64,000 bases of DNA from Gordonia sediminis (GTDB lineage: Bacteria; Actinomycetota; Actinomycetes; Mycobacteriales; Mycobacteriaceae): positions 186,001-250,000 of the forward strand of contig RZUM01000001.1 of the NCBI GenBank assembly GCA_004193205.1, read 5' to 3'. Shown piece by piece: positions 10,794 to 19,128 of the stretch; the first letter of the stretch is position 1, and every line of letters starts with the position of its first letter. The notes under the pieces are model-generated. The model had not been told where the DNA came from, did no database searches, and saw only the letters and a program-made list of their open reading frames with translations. The position numbers and the translations under genes were made by a program.

Positions 10794-10940
10794 ATGAAGA
10801 CCAGACTGACCTGCCCATGCGGCGAGACGTTGCGGGGCGAGGACGAGGACGACCTCGTGGAGAAGGTCCGCAAGCACCTCGCCGAGAACCACCCGGGTCA
10901 CGACTACAGCCGCGAGCAGATCCTGTTCATGGCGTCCTGA
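10794..10940 (+). CDS. DUF1059-type small protein
   Basis: This 48-residue protein has the pattern of small DUF1059 proteins: an N-terminal CPCG cysteine pair, an acidic stretch (GEDEDDLVEKVRKHLAENH) with histidines at positions 28 and 33, and a C-terminal YSREQILFM segment. The Cys2-His2 spacing suggests a small metal site, which is an inference. Function is unknown in the family. Its last 14 bases overlap the end of the convergent LysR gene. Confidence 0.75.
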   Translation: MKTRLTCPCGETLRGEDEDDLVEKVRKHLAENHPGHDYSREQILFMAS

Positions 10941-11832
10941 TCACCCGGGTTCCAGCCGCCGACCGCGCGGTGTCGACGAGGTGCCCGACCACGGTGGCGA
11001 CGGCACGACGTGGTGATGGCCGCGTCAGCGCCTCGTAGACCCGTGCCGCACGCACCCCCTTGAGTTCCAGTCGTTTCACCCCCGGATGCCGGACCGCGAA
11101 GCGCGGGATCAGCGCGATCCCATGATCGGCGGCGACGATGGCCTCGATGGTGGTGAAGTCCAGCATGCGCTGGGTCACCCGCGGTGCCACCCCGGTCAGC
11201 GCCGAGATCGACAACAGCACGTCGTCGACCGGGAATCCGCCCTCCACGCTGATCCAGTCACAGTCGGCCAGTTCGTGCACCTCGACCTCGTCACGCCTCG
11301 CGAACCTCGAGTTCCACGCCACCACGACGTCGACCGGCTCGCGCATCAGCTCGGCGACCTCGACCCGCGGCAGCCGCACCGATGCCGTGCGCTCGTCGCG
11401 GTGGGTCACCACGACGTCGAAATCAGCCAGCGCCGGCGGCGCATCCGGATACCCGACGTCGAGTCCCGCCGCGTGCACGTCGATGCCCGAATCGGCGACC
11501 CGATCGAGCACACCCGGCAACAGCAGGCTCGCACCCGACGGGAACATCGCCAGGCGCACCGACGTCTTCCCCGACCGGTAGCCCGCCATCTCCTCCTGGG
11601 CCCGCTCCACCGCGGCGATGACGTCGTCGGCGCGCAGTACCAGCGCGTGCCCGGCATCGGTGAGCCGGATGCGTCGTCCGTCCTGTTCGAGCAGGGCGAC
11701 GCCGACCTCTTTCGCCAGCACTTTGAGCTGCTGAGATACCGCCGACGGTGTCATGTGCATCGCGTCGGCGACGGCGCCGACCGAGCCGCGATCGGCGAAC
11801 TCCCGCAGCAATCGCAGGCGCTTTACCTCCAT
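10927..11832 (-). CDS. LysR-family transcriptional regulator
   Basis: The protein of about 301 residues has the N-terminal winged helix-turn-helix of LysR regulators (RLRLLREFADRGSVGAVADAM, then TPSAVSQQLKVLAKEVGVALLEQDGRRIRLTDAG, in part). A periplasmic-binding-protein-like effector domain follows from about residue 95. The start at 11832 (MEVKRLRLL) matches the family; the frame extends 10 codons further up. It is divergent from the flavin-dependent oxidoreductase at 11929, and the 96-bp gap contains inverted repeats, so it probably controls that gene and itself. The effector is unknown. Confidence 0.88.
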   Translation of the reverse strand: MEVKRLRLLREFADRGSVGAVADAMHMTPSAVSQQLKVLAKEVGVALLEQDGRRIRLTDAGHALVLRADDVIAAVERAQEEMAGYRSGKTSVRLAMFPSGASLLLPGVLDRVADSGIDVHAAGLDVGYPDAPPALADFDVVVTHRDERTASVRLPRVEVAELMREPVDVVVAWNSRFARRDEVEVHELADCDWISVEGGFPVDDVLLSISALTGVAPRVTQRMLDFTTIEAIVAADHGIALIPRFAVRHPGVKRLELKGVRAARVYEALTRPSPRRAVATVVGHLVDTARSAAGTRVIRTP

Positions 11833-11883
11833 ATGAAGCAACGCTACCGCCGATGAAGGCAATGGTTAAGGCCTGCTTCATCG
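11833..11883. promoter_or_regulatory. Probable LysR binding region
   Basis: Two overlapping inverted repeats lie in the divergent gap: ATGAAGCA (11833-11840) with TGCTTCAT (11874-11881), and CGATGAAG (11851-11858) with CTTCATCG (11876-11883). LysR regulators commonly bind such dyads upstream of a divergent target. The assignment is by position. Confidence 0.45.
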
Positions 11884-11928
11884 CAGGTGCCGAGGAATCA
11901 ACCGGACCGGAGTACCATTTAACCCACC

Positions 11929-12948
11929 ATGAAGAAGATCGGATTTCTGTCCTTCGGCCATTGGTCGGACTCGTACGGCTCACAGGTGCGTTCCGGCTCG
12001 GACGCATTGCTGCAATCGATCGATCTCGCGGTGGCGGCAGAGGAGCTCGGCGCCGACGGTGCGTACTTCCGGGTGCACCACTTCGCCCGCCAGCTGGCCT
12101 CGCCGTTTCCGCTGCTGTCGGCGATCGGCGCCAAGACCGACCGCATCGAGATCGGGACCGGGGTCATCGACATGCGTTACGAGAACCCGCTGTACATGTC
12201 CGAAGACGCGGGTGCCGCCGACCTGATCGCCGGTGGGCGTCTGCAGCTGGGCATCAGCCGGGGATCGCCCGAGCAGGTGATCGAGGGCTACAAGTACTTC
12301 GGCTATGTGCCGCAAGAAGGTTCGACCGACGCCGACATGGCCCGCCAGCACGCAGACGTCTTCCTGCAGGTGATCTCCGGCGGCGGCTTCGCCCAGCCGA
12401 ACCCGCGGCCGATGTTCCCCAATCCCCCGGGCCTGTTGCCGATCGAACCGCAGTCCCCCGGCCTTCGTGACCGCATCTGGTGGGGCGCCGGCACCCGGGC
12501 GACCGCGGAATGGACGGCACAGCAAGGGATGAACCTGATGAGCTCGACACTGCTGACCGAGGACACCGGCGTGCCCTTCCACCAGCTGCAGGCCCAGCAG
12601 ATCCAGCGGTTCCGCGATTCCTGGGAGGCGGCCGGCCATGCTCGTGAACCGCGGGTCTCGGTGAGCCGCAGCATCTTCGCGATCGTCGACGACCGTGACC
12701 GCGCCTACTTCGGACGCGGCGGCACCGAGGAGGACCAGGTCGGCGTCATCGACAACGCCGTCGCCCGGTTCGGACGCAGTTATGCCGACGAGCCGGACAA
12801 GCTCGTCGAACAACTCCGGGACGACGAGGCGATCGCCGCCGCGGACACGCTGCTACTGACCGTCCCCAACCAGCTCGGTGTCGAGTACAACGCCCACGTC
12901 ATCGAATCGATCCTGACCCACGTGGCACCCGAACTCGGTTGGCGCTGA
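11929..12948 (+). CDS. LLM-class (luciferase-like) flavin-dependent oxidoreductase
   Basis: This 339-residue TIM-barrel protein belongs to the bacterial luciferase / F420-dependent group. Visible family marks are the first strand KKIGFLSFGHW, the AAEELGADGAYFRVHHF segment, RIEIGTGVIDMRYENPLYMSEDA, and GRLQLGISRGSPEQVIEGYKYFG. The cofactor could be FMN or F420; actinobacteria use both. It is divergent from a LysR gene, which suggests substrate-induced expression. It is unlikely to be a true luciferase, and monooxygenase or reductase action on a small organic substrate is expected. Confidence 0.85.
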   Translation: MKKIGFLSFGHWSDSYGSQVRSGSDALLQSIDLAVAAEELGADGAYFRVHHFARQLASPFPLLSAIGAKTDRIEIGTGVIDMRYENPLYMSEDAGAADLIAGGRLQLGISRGSPEQVIEGYKYFGYVPQEGSTDADMARQHADVFLQVISGGGFAQPNPRPMFPNPPGLLPIEPQSPGLRDRIWWGAGTRATAEWTAQQGMNLMSSTLLTEDTGVPFHQLQAQQIQRFRDSWEAAGHAREPRVSVSRSIFAIVDDRDRAYFGRGGTEEDQVGVIDNAVARFGRSYADEPDKLVEQLRDDEAIAAADTLLLTVPNQLGVEYNAHVIESILTHVAPELGWR

Positions 12949-12973
12949 AGGCCGTTGGTCAGCGGGTGCGCGG

Positions 12974-13384
12974 TCAGATGCCGAGTGCGCCGGCCGAGGT
13001 GTTGCTCGCCCAGGTCGCCACGTCGTTCAACTGGTTGCGCGGCGCATAGAGCCAGATCGTCGGACTCGTCACCCGCCCGCAGCGGACGCGGACCGGGTGG
13101 CGACCCGGCACGACCGCCGAGCCGTCGATGGTGGCCGTTCGGGCCGCGGTGTCCGCCAGCGCGACCCGGTCGTCGAGAAAGACATCACACCTGTCGGTCC
13201 GCGCCCGACCGGTGTCGAATGCCACGGCCCAATCGGTGTTGCCCGACGCCGCGACCGCCACGGTCGGCATCGGCGCCGCCGACGCCTCTGTGGTTCCGAC
13301 CCAGACACCGGCGCCCGCGATCAGGACAGCCGCAAGTAGTACCGTTGCCTCCTGGTGAGCAAGCGTGCGCGTGCTCTGTTCCAT
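12974..13384 (-). CDS. Small secreted protein at the edge of an IS607 element
   Basis: The 136-residue frame has a plausible signal peptide (hydrophobic VLLAAVLIAGAGVWVG, cleavage after EASA) and a mature domain of about 98 residues with two cysteines (RCDVF, VRCGR), predicted to be beta-rich. I recognise no family. Its ATG shares one base with the TAA stop of tnpB (TAATG), so the first 10-15 codons may come from the transposon end, with the native start lost or moved by the insertion. If so, the gene was captured or truncated by the IS and may now be translated by coupling to tnpB. Confidence 0.5.
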   Translation of the reverse strand: MEQSTRTLAHQEATVLLAAVLIAGAGVWVGTTEASAAPMPTVAVAASGNTDWAVAFDTGRARTDRCDVFLDDRVALADTAARTATIDGSAVVPGRHPVRVRCGRVTSPTIWLYAPRNQLNDVATWASNTSAGALGI

Positions 13385-14811
13385 TAGGCAGCCTCGCCTT
13401 GCGGTGAGGCGCTTCCATTGCTGGATTCAGGTTTCGCAGCCACCGGCGCCGCCGGAGCGGTCGTCTTACGGTCGGCTCCACCACTATCGAAGCACGCACT
13501 GTGCTCCGCCCGCGCCATACGCGCGAGGTTGATCGCGGCGTTGAGATCACGATCGATCCGCAACCCGCAGTCGGTGTTGTCGCAGACGTAGAGGCGTTCT
13601 GCCAGGCTCAGTTTGGTTTTCACGCAGCCGCAGCCAGAACACGTCTTCGAACTCGGGTACCACCGGTCAGCCTGCACACGCACCGACGTGTACCAGCGGG
13701 TTTTGTAGTCGAGCTGGCGGGACAATTCACCCAAACCGGCATCAGCGAGGGCCCGGTTCAGCCCTTTCTTGCCGGCGCCGCCCGCGGCCATCATGTTCTT
13801 CACCGCAAGGGTCTCGGTACCGATCACATCGAACGACTGCGCCAACTCGGTGGTCAGCTTGTGCAGTCGGTCGCGACGCAGATTGCCCACCCGCACATGT
13901 TGTTTCGCGATGGCCTGCTGCGTGCGTAGCCATCCGGCCGATGGTTCGCGCCGGGTTTTGGTCGTCGCGTCCCACCGACCTTGCTGGCGGGCCGCCTTAC
14001 GCTGCAACGCCCGCAGTTTCGCGCAGGCGTGCGCGAACTCTCGCGGAGCGCGCACCCGCATGACCTCTCGGCCGTCCGGGGTGGCCGCGACCACCAGGTC
14101 GTGCACGCCGACATCGACACCGACCACCGACGCGACCCGCTTGACGTGGGCGGGGCGGTGCGGCGCGCGTTGCACCACGCAGGTGAAACTCACCAGCCAG
14201 CGGCCGCGTTCGAACCGCACGGTCGCCTTGAGTACCCGCGCGGTGGCGTGGTCGAGTCGTCGGGCGAGCTTGCGGGTCGACTCGTGCACTCGCAACCTCC
14301 CCACCCGAGGCAACGTCACGTGATGACGGTCGGCCTCGACCCTGATCGCGCCGGTGGTGAACGCGAACCTCTTGGTCGAGCGTTTGGACTTGAACGACGG
14401 AAACCCGACCCGAGGACCTTTGCGGGTGCCCGTGCGGGAGTCGTCCCAATTCTTCAACCCTGCCGCGAGGTTCTGACAGGCGTTCGCATACACCTCCTTC
14501 GAGTTCTCACCCCACCACGGCGTCCCGTCCTCGCGCACCGCCACCTGGTGTTTGCGGCGGTTGAAGTCGTTGCGCAGCGACTGGAACGACCACGACATCC
14601 GCGGTGTGAGATCCTCGGTGGCGATCCCGTAGGAGCGTTCGGCGTCGCGTTGGGACAGATTGGCTTGCACCGCGGCCAACATCGTGTTGTACGCGAACCT
14701 CGCCCCGCCCGCGTGTGACTCCAACACCGCGCTCTGCGCCGGCGTCGGGTCCAGGGCGTACTGGTATGCCTGCACCACCCACCCGTCGGGAACCGTGAAC
14801 CTCTCGGCCAT
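13384..14811 (-). CDS. tnpB: TnpB, RuvC-like RNA-guided nuclease of the IS607-family element
   Basis: TnpB proteins are compact RNA-guided DNA nucleases, ancestors of Cas12, that help IS200/IS605 and IS607 elements persist. This 475-residue copy looks complete. It has an N-terminal helical domain, RuvC Asp in VVGVDVGVHDL (D233), Glu in GTETLAVKN (E333), a zinc ribbon CSGC...CDNTDC (C391, C394, C410, C415) and the last acidic residue in DRDLNAAINLA (420-426). I start at the ATG at 14811, which overlaps the tnpA stop (TGATG), rather than at 14901. A guide RNA would be expected to overlap its 3' end and run to the element's edge near 13350. Confidence 0.9.
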   Translation of the reverse strand: MAERFTVPDGWVVQAYQYALDPTPAQSAVLESHAGGARFAYNTMLAAVQANLSQRDAERSYGIATEDLTPRMSWSFQSLRNDFNRRKHQVAVREDGTPWWGENSKEVYANACQNLAAGLKNWDDSRTGTRKGPRVGFPSFKSKRSTKRFAFTTGAIRVEADRHHVTLPRVGRLRVHESTRKLARRLDHATARVLKATVRFERGRWLVSFTCVVQRAPHRPAHVKRVASVVGVDVGVHDLVVAATPDGREVMRVRAPREFAHACAKLRALQRKAARQQGRWDATTKTRREPSAGWLRTQQAIAKQHVRVGNLRRDRLHKLTTELAQSFDVIGTETLAVKNMMAAGGAGKKGLNRALADAGLGELSRQLDYKTRWYTSVRVQADRWYPSSKTCSGCGCVKTKLSLAERLYVCDNTDCGLRIDRDLNAAINLARMARAEHSACFDSGGADRKTTAPAAPVAAKPESSNGSASPQGEAA

Positions 14812-15391
14812 CACCGCACCCCGGTATCGGAGTGCCGGGTGGCGGTGACCGCCCGCAACGCCCGGTTGCGCGCACCGCGGCGCCCGTAGAGGCGGGCACA
14901 CATATGGGTCAAGACCTCGATCCTGTCCCGCACCAGATCATCCTCGGCCTCGCCCTCCTCGGTCACGATCCGCCGCCCCTGCGCCGACAGGGCCGCCTCC
15001 ACATGCTCGACACCACAACGGGCCAACCGATCACGATGCTCTCCATAACCACCACACTGGCAGGCGGGTCCGACAACACCCGTCGGATCTTCGGACGTGT
15101 CCCGGACACACCGGACCCGACCTCACACACGACCTCGCCCACCACATGCCCGTGAGCGGTGGCCCACTCGGTCAGACGCGCGACCTGCCGGTCCAGATCC
15201 GAACGCCGATCATCCGAGGACACCCGCGCATAAACCACCACCCGCCCCGCAGGCGACACCTCGGCGACATCAACCCAAATCGTCCCCGACTCCACACGGC
15301 GAGCACCCACCGGCAACCGGTCCTCCCGAAACCACCGAAACGCAGTCTGCGGATGCACACCCTGCGTCCGCGCCCACTCAGCCATCTTCAC
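14811..15391 (-). pseudogene. tnpA: Frameshifted IS607 serine recombinase (tnpA)
   Basis: The first frame (from about 15391 or 15385) encodes a MerR-like helix-turn-helix (MAEWARTQGVHPQTAFRWF) and the recombinase core with the catalytic-serine motif VVVYARVSSDDR. It follows the family through VSGTRPKIRRVLSDPPASVVV, then leaves it near 15040. The expected continuation (HRDRLARCGVEHVEAAL, then TEEGEAEDDLVRDRIEVLTHMCARLYGRR in part) is in another frame down to the stop at 14811. Reading GAG-AGC where the family needs GAG-CAT points to a 2-base insertion. The enzyme as encoded lacks its C-terminal half, so the element is probably not self-mobile. Confidence 0.85.
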
Positions 15392-15525
15392 GCACACGGT
15401 GAAACACACATTCGATCACGTTTACTCACAAACCCCCGAACAGTTCACAACCCCCGATTTACTCAGCGTGTCATGGTGTCAAGTCGTCCGCACAACCGTC
15501 GATTATTGAGCGATCACGAGGCCGG

Positions 15526-16869
15526 TCAGGCCGAGGCGGCCACGACGGACTCGGTCTTCGCCGCGACGGCCGGGGTGTCCGTCCGACGCATGGCGAGCAG
15601 CGCCACCGCCGCCAGGACCACCACGCCGGCGACCCCGAAGTAGAGCGTACGTGGCGTCCATCCCGAGTCCAGGAGCGCGCCGGTCACCGACGGTGCGAGA
15701 ATCGCTCCGGCGCGACCCACGCCGATCGCCCAGCCCACTCCGGTCGTCCTGATGTGCGATCCGTACTGCGACGGTGCGAGCGTGTACAGCCCCGCGATAC
15801 AGCCGTTGATCAGTCCGCCGATCAGCACGCCGAACACGAAGGCGACGGCCAGCATCGGGATCGAGACGATGAACGCGACCATGAATGCGGCGGAGAGCAG
15901 GGTGAATCCGATCAGCACGGTCCGTGCCGCCCAGCGGCTCGCGATCACGCCGAACATCACCGACCCCACCGTGCCACCCAGGGTCAGCATCATTCCTGCG
16001 GTCGCGCTCTGGTCCCTGGTCAATCCGGCACTCTCGAGCAGGGACGGTGTCCAGGAGTTGACGAAGTAGAAGCCGTACATGGTGGCGAAGAATGCCGCCC
16101 ACAGCAGCACGGTCCCGCGTGCCCGGCCGGCGGTGAACAGATCTCCGATCCGCCCGGTCCGCGCGGCGGTGCGTCCGGTCGCCGGGGTGAGCGTGTCCAC
16201 CGGGTCCTGTCCGAGACGACGCGCGATCTGGTTGACACGGTCGAGGTCGCCGGGGCGGGCGCGCATCGCGAGATAGTCGATCGATTCGGGCAACAATACG
16301 ATCAGCGTCACGAGGATGAGTCCGGTGAGCACCGCGCCCACCACGAACACCGAACGCCAACCGTATTCGGCCTGCAGACCGACGGCCGCCAGACCGCCCA
16401 GGGTAGCGCCCACGCCGTAACCGGCGGTGTAGACACTGATCGCCAGCCCGCGCCAGCGCGACGACGAGTACTCGCTGGCGATCACTGTGGTGGACGCCAG
16501 GATTCCACCGATGCCGAGTCCGGTCAGGATACGCCAGACTCCCAGTTGCCAAGGCGATCCGGCGGTGGCCGACAGTGCCGTGCCCGCCGCCGCCAGAGCG
16601 ACGGATGCGAGGATCAACGGCCGACGACCGATCCGGTCGGCGAGCGGGCCGAGTACCATCGCGCCGATGGCCATGCCGACCAGGCCCGCGCTCATCAGGA
16701 CACCGATCGCGGCACCGCTCAGCGCGAACTCCGACGAGATGCCCTTGGCGGTGAATGCCATTGCCATCACGTCGAATCCGTCGAGGATGTTGAGCACCAC
16801 GCACAATGCGACGATCAGCCACTGGTAGGGACGCATCGGCGACATGTCGATGCGAGAACGTAGATCCAT
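15526..16869 (-). CDS. MFS transporter, aromatic acid:H+ symporter type (VanK-like)
   Basis: This 447-residue 12-helix carrier has the AAHS-family marks ILDGFDVMAMAFTAKGI in helix 1, GPLADRIGRRPLIL (motif A) after helix 2, and long hydrophobic segments to the C-terminus. It lies 28 bp behind the vanB-type reductase on the same strand, so uptake of vanillate or a similar methoxylated aromatic acid is likely. A longer frame starts at 17058, but the ATG at 16869 with AAGGAC upstream gives the normal N-terminus. Substrate assignment rests on context. Confidence 0.85.
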   Translation of the reverse strand: MDLRSRIDMSPMRPYQWLIVALCVVLNILDGFDVMAMAFTAKGISSEFALSGAAIGVLMSAGLVGMAIGAMVLGPLADRIGRRPLILASVALAAAGTALSATAGSPWQLGVWRILTGLGIGGILASTTVIASEYSSSRWRGLAISVYTAGYGVGATLGGLAAVGLQAEYGWRSVFVVGAVLTGLILVTLIVLLPESIDYLAMRARPGDLDRVNQIARRLGQDPVDTLTPATGRTAARTGRIGDLFTAGRARGTVLLWAAFFATMYGFYFVNSWTPSLLESAGLTRDQSATAGMMLTLGGTVGSVMFGVIASRWAARTVLIGFTLLSAAFMVAFIVSIPMLAVAFVFGVLIGGLINGCIAGLYTLAPSQYGSHIRTTGVGWAIGVGRAGAILAPSVTGALLDSGWTPRTLYFGVAGVVVLAAVALLAMRRTDTPAVAAKTESVVAASA

Positions 16870-16897
16870 TTCTTGTCCTTCGAGGGGTGGGGAAGAA

Positions 16898-17884
16898 TCA
16901 GGCGAGGTTGAGGGTGAGGCCAGGTTTCCGGGTTCTCGGGCAGCCCGGCGTTGCGGCGACGCGGGAGACGCAGGCACACAGTCTGTTCGAGGTCTTCTTC
17001 TGTTCTTCGCTGAAGAAGACGTCGCGGTGGTCGATGCTGCCGTCCACGGATTCGACATCGACCTGACACAGGCCGCACTCGCCCTTTCGGCAGTCGAACA
17101 TCATGTCGACACCCGCGCGTTCGAGCGCGTCGAGCAGCGACTCCCCGGTTCCGACGGTCGTCTCGACGCCCATGCTCGGCACCTTCACGACGAACTCCTC
17201 GGGATCGAACCAGCCACTGCTGCCGAAGGTTTCGTAGCGCAGGTTGGCAGGTGGAAGCGAAAGATCCAGCCACGCCCGGCGCACCGCGTCCATGAGCCGG
17301 ATCGGTCCGCACATGTAGAGCTCGGTCTCCGAGTCGATTCCGCCGGTCAGCTCGGTCACGTCGAGCACGCCGCCCTCGTCGTTGACGTAGACCTCGAGTC
17401 GCTCACCATGCAGCTCGGTGAGCGACTCGAGGAAGGCCATCGCCGATCGAGTGCGCCCGACATACACGAAGCGATAGTCGGCGCCGAGACTTCGCAGGAC
17501 CTCGCCCATCGCGACCATCGCGGTGACCCCGACGCCTCCCGCCACCAACACATACCGTGCGGCGCCAACTCGCAGCGGGAAGTTCTGCATCGGGACCGTC
17601 ACGTCAACGGTGTCGCCGGGTTGCAGCGAGTGCATGTACTCCGAGCCACCCCGCGATGTCGGCGAGCGGCGCACGCCGAGTGTCACCCCGCGACCGTCCG
17701 GTGCTCCGGCCACCACGGAGTAGGAGCGGATATCTCCGCCGGGCAGACGTACGTCGACGTGGCATCCCGGCTCGGTGCGCGTTGGCACGTCGGTGGCGAT
17801 GGCGATCCGGGCAATGGAGTCGGCCGCCATGTCGATCGAGACGACCTGTCCACGCAGCCATTCGGGCTGATTCATCGCTGCCAT
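16898..17884 (-). CDS. vanB: Vanillate O-demethylase reductase subunit (PDR/VanB family)
   Basis: The 328-residue flavo-iron-sulfur protein passes electrons from NAD(P)H to the Rieske oxygenase encoded just upstream. It has an FMN domain with RSYSVV (residues about 53-58), a nucleotide-binding domain with VAGGVGVTAM and YMCGP, and a C-terminal plant-type [2Fe-2S] domain with CRKGECGLCQ and a distal cysteine in LCACVSRVA. The start at 17884 follows the oxygenase stop by one base (TGA-C-ATG), showing tight coupling. The C-terminus has a short insertion between CVSRVA and the final LTLNL. The exact methoxy-aromatic substrate is inferred. Confidence 0.87.
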   Translation of the reverse strand: MAAMNQPEWLRGQVVSIDMAADSIARIAIATDVPTRTEPGCHVDVRLPGGDIRSYSVVAGAPDGRGVTLGVRRSPTSRGGSEYMHSLQPGDTVDVTVPMQNFPLRVGAARYVLVAGGVGVTAMVAMGEVLRSLGADYRFVYVGRTRSAMAFLESLTELHGERLEVYVNDEGGVLDVTELTGGIDSETELYMCGPIRLMDAVRRAWLDLSLPPANLRYETFGSSGWFDPEEFVVKVPSMGVETTVGTGESLLDALERAGVDMMFDCRKGECGLCQVDVESVDGSIDHRDVFFSEEQKKTSNRLCACVSRVAATPGCPRTRKPGLTLNLA

Positions 17885-17885
17885 G

Positions 17886-19001
17886 TCAACGCCCCGCCCC
17901 GACGATGTGGCCGCGGGTGGCGATAGCACGCTCCGCCTCGACCATCCGCTGGATGATGCGGCGTACCCACATGCCGCCGGCATCGATGTTGAGGTTGTAG
18001 AACTCGTGATCGGGGTTGGCCTCGATCGCTTTCTGCTGTGCGGTCAGCATGGCCTCGTCCTCTCCGAAGACGCCGTGCACACCCTCGCGGAGCTGAGTGG
18101 TGATGAGCTGACTGTCGAGGCAGTAGTCGCGCATGAACGCCCAGAAGTACAGTGCGGTGCGCTCGTCGATCGGCGTGATGGTGTTCATCACGAACCCGTT
18201 CACGCCCTGACTGCGGTCACCTTCGGGTGCACCGGTTCCGGCCCGGGCGACGCCCACGTCGATCCGAATGGTCGACGGCGCCTGGAACTCGATGATCTGC
18301 CAGCGGTCGACCCTGCCGTCGAACCCGGGGAACTTGTCGTTCATGTTCTTGCGCCAGAATGGAGGTGCTTCGATGTCGAGCATCCAACGGGACACCGTGA
18401 CGGTGCGTTCGTCGTGCGTCACGACGAAGTCGGATTCACTCAGCTCGTCCTGCCCGATCGACGACGAATGCACGAACTCCTCATGCGTCAGATCCATCAG
18501 ATTGTCCAGCACGAGTTGATAGTTCGCCTGTACGTCGATGGTGCGGCCATCACCCGCCCAGTCCGGCGAGTCCATCTGGAACATGTCCGGGATCGTCGAC
18601 GGATCGGCCTGCGTCGGATCGCCCGGCCACACCCAGACGAACCTGTGCCGCTCCACGACGGGATAGGACGCGACCATCGCCGACGGATTGATCGTCTCCT
18701 GCGCCGGCATCTTGGTGCATCGGCCGGCCGAGTTGAACTGCAGACCGTGATACGGGCACTGGACTCCATCCGAACCGACCAGGGTGCCCATCGACAACGG
18801 CGCGAGACGGTGCCAGCATGCGTCGGCGAGTGCAACCGGCCGCCCGTCCGTCGTCCGATAGAGCGCCATCGGCTTGCCGGCGATGGTTCGCGCCACGATC
18901 TCCGAGCGGCCCACCTCGTGATCCCAGGCCGCCACGTACCAGGCGTTGAGCGGAAAGGCCATGTTCTTCGCCGTAGCCCCGGACGGGCTCAGATCGGTCA
19001 T
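17886..19001 (-). CDS. vanA: Vanillate O-demethylase-type Rieske oxygenase
   Basis: This is the terminal oxygenase of a two-component system that removes the O-methyl group of vanillate or a related aromatic acid, releasing formaldehyde and protocatechuate. The 371-residue protein has the Rieske ligands C62-x-H64 (CWH) and C82-x2-H85 (CPYH), and the mononuclear iron region DNLMDLTHEEFVH. The start at 19001 has AAGGAGG upstream; the alternative at 19034 is less likely. It is the first gene of vanA-vanB-MFS and is divergent from a PadR regulator. Related enzymes act on dicamba or other methoxybenzoates, so vanillate is probable but not certain. Confidence 0.85.
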   Translation of the reverse strand: MTDLSPSGATAKNMAFPLNAWYVAAWDHEVGRSEIVARTIAGKPMALYRTTDGRPVALADACWHRLAPLSMGTLVGSDGVQCPYHGLQFNSAGRCTKMPAQETINPSAMVASYPVVERHRFVWVWPGDPTQADPSTIPDMFQMDSPDWAGDGRTIDVQANYQLVLDNLMDLTHEEFVHSSSIGQDELSESDFVVTHDERTVTVSRWMLDIEAPPFWRKNMNDKFPGFDGRVDRWQIIEFQAPSTIRIDVGVARAGTGAPEGDRSQGVNGFVMNTITPIDERTALYFWAFMRDYCLDSQLITTQLREGVHGVFGEDEAMLTAQQKAIEANPDHEFYNLNIDAGGMWVRRIIQRMVEAERAIATRGHIVGAGR

Positions 19002-19048
19002 GGAGATCCTCCTTCGGTAGGTCGCGAGTGCCACTCACTACATCGATA

Positions 19049-19082
19049 GATAGTTGGTGATATGGCACACAGACTAACTATC
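19049..19082. promoter_or_regulatory. Inverted repeat between the vanA and PadR genes
   Basis: GATAGTTGGT at 19049-19058 and ACTAACTATC at 19073-19082 form an imperfect dyad with a 14-bp spacer, centred in the divergent gap. PadR-type VanR repressors bind AACTA-rich dyads in vanillate promoters, so this is the likely operator. The similarity to known sites is from memory. Confidence 0.55.
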
Positions 19083-19128
19083 TCCATAGCCTTTGGCAAG
19101 AGTGAGTCCCCTGGCGTTGAATGGGACC

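Larger units (their letters stand above)
13350..15470 (-). mobile_element. IS607-family insertion sequence (tnpA pseudogene + tnpB)
   Basis: The element carries a serine-recombinase gene and tnpB in the usual IS607 order, both on the minus strand and overlapping by one base. The tnpA-side end holds two copies of TTTACTCA (15421-15428 and 15458-15465) and two copies of a TCACAA-CCCCCGA segment. Reading outward, the other end shows ACGCTTGCTCACC on the minus strand near 13360, resembling ACGTTTACTCACA at the tnpA side. IS607 elements lack clean terminal repeats and target duplications, so the exact ends are uncertain by tens of bases. Confidence 0.7.
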
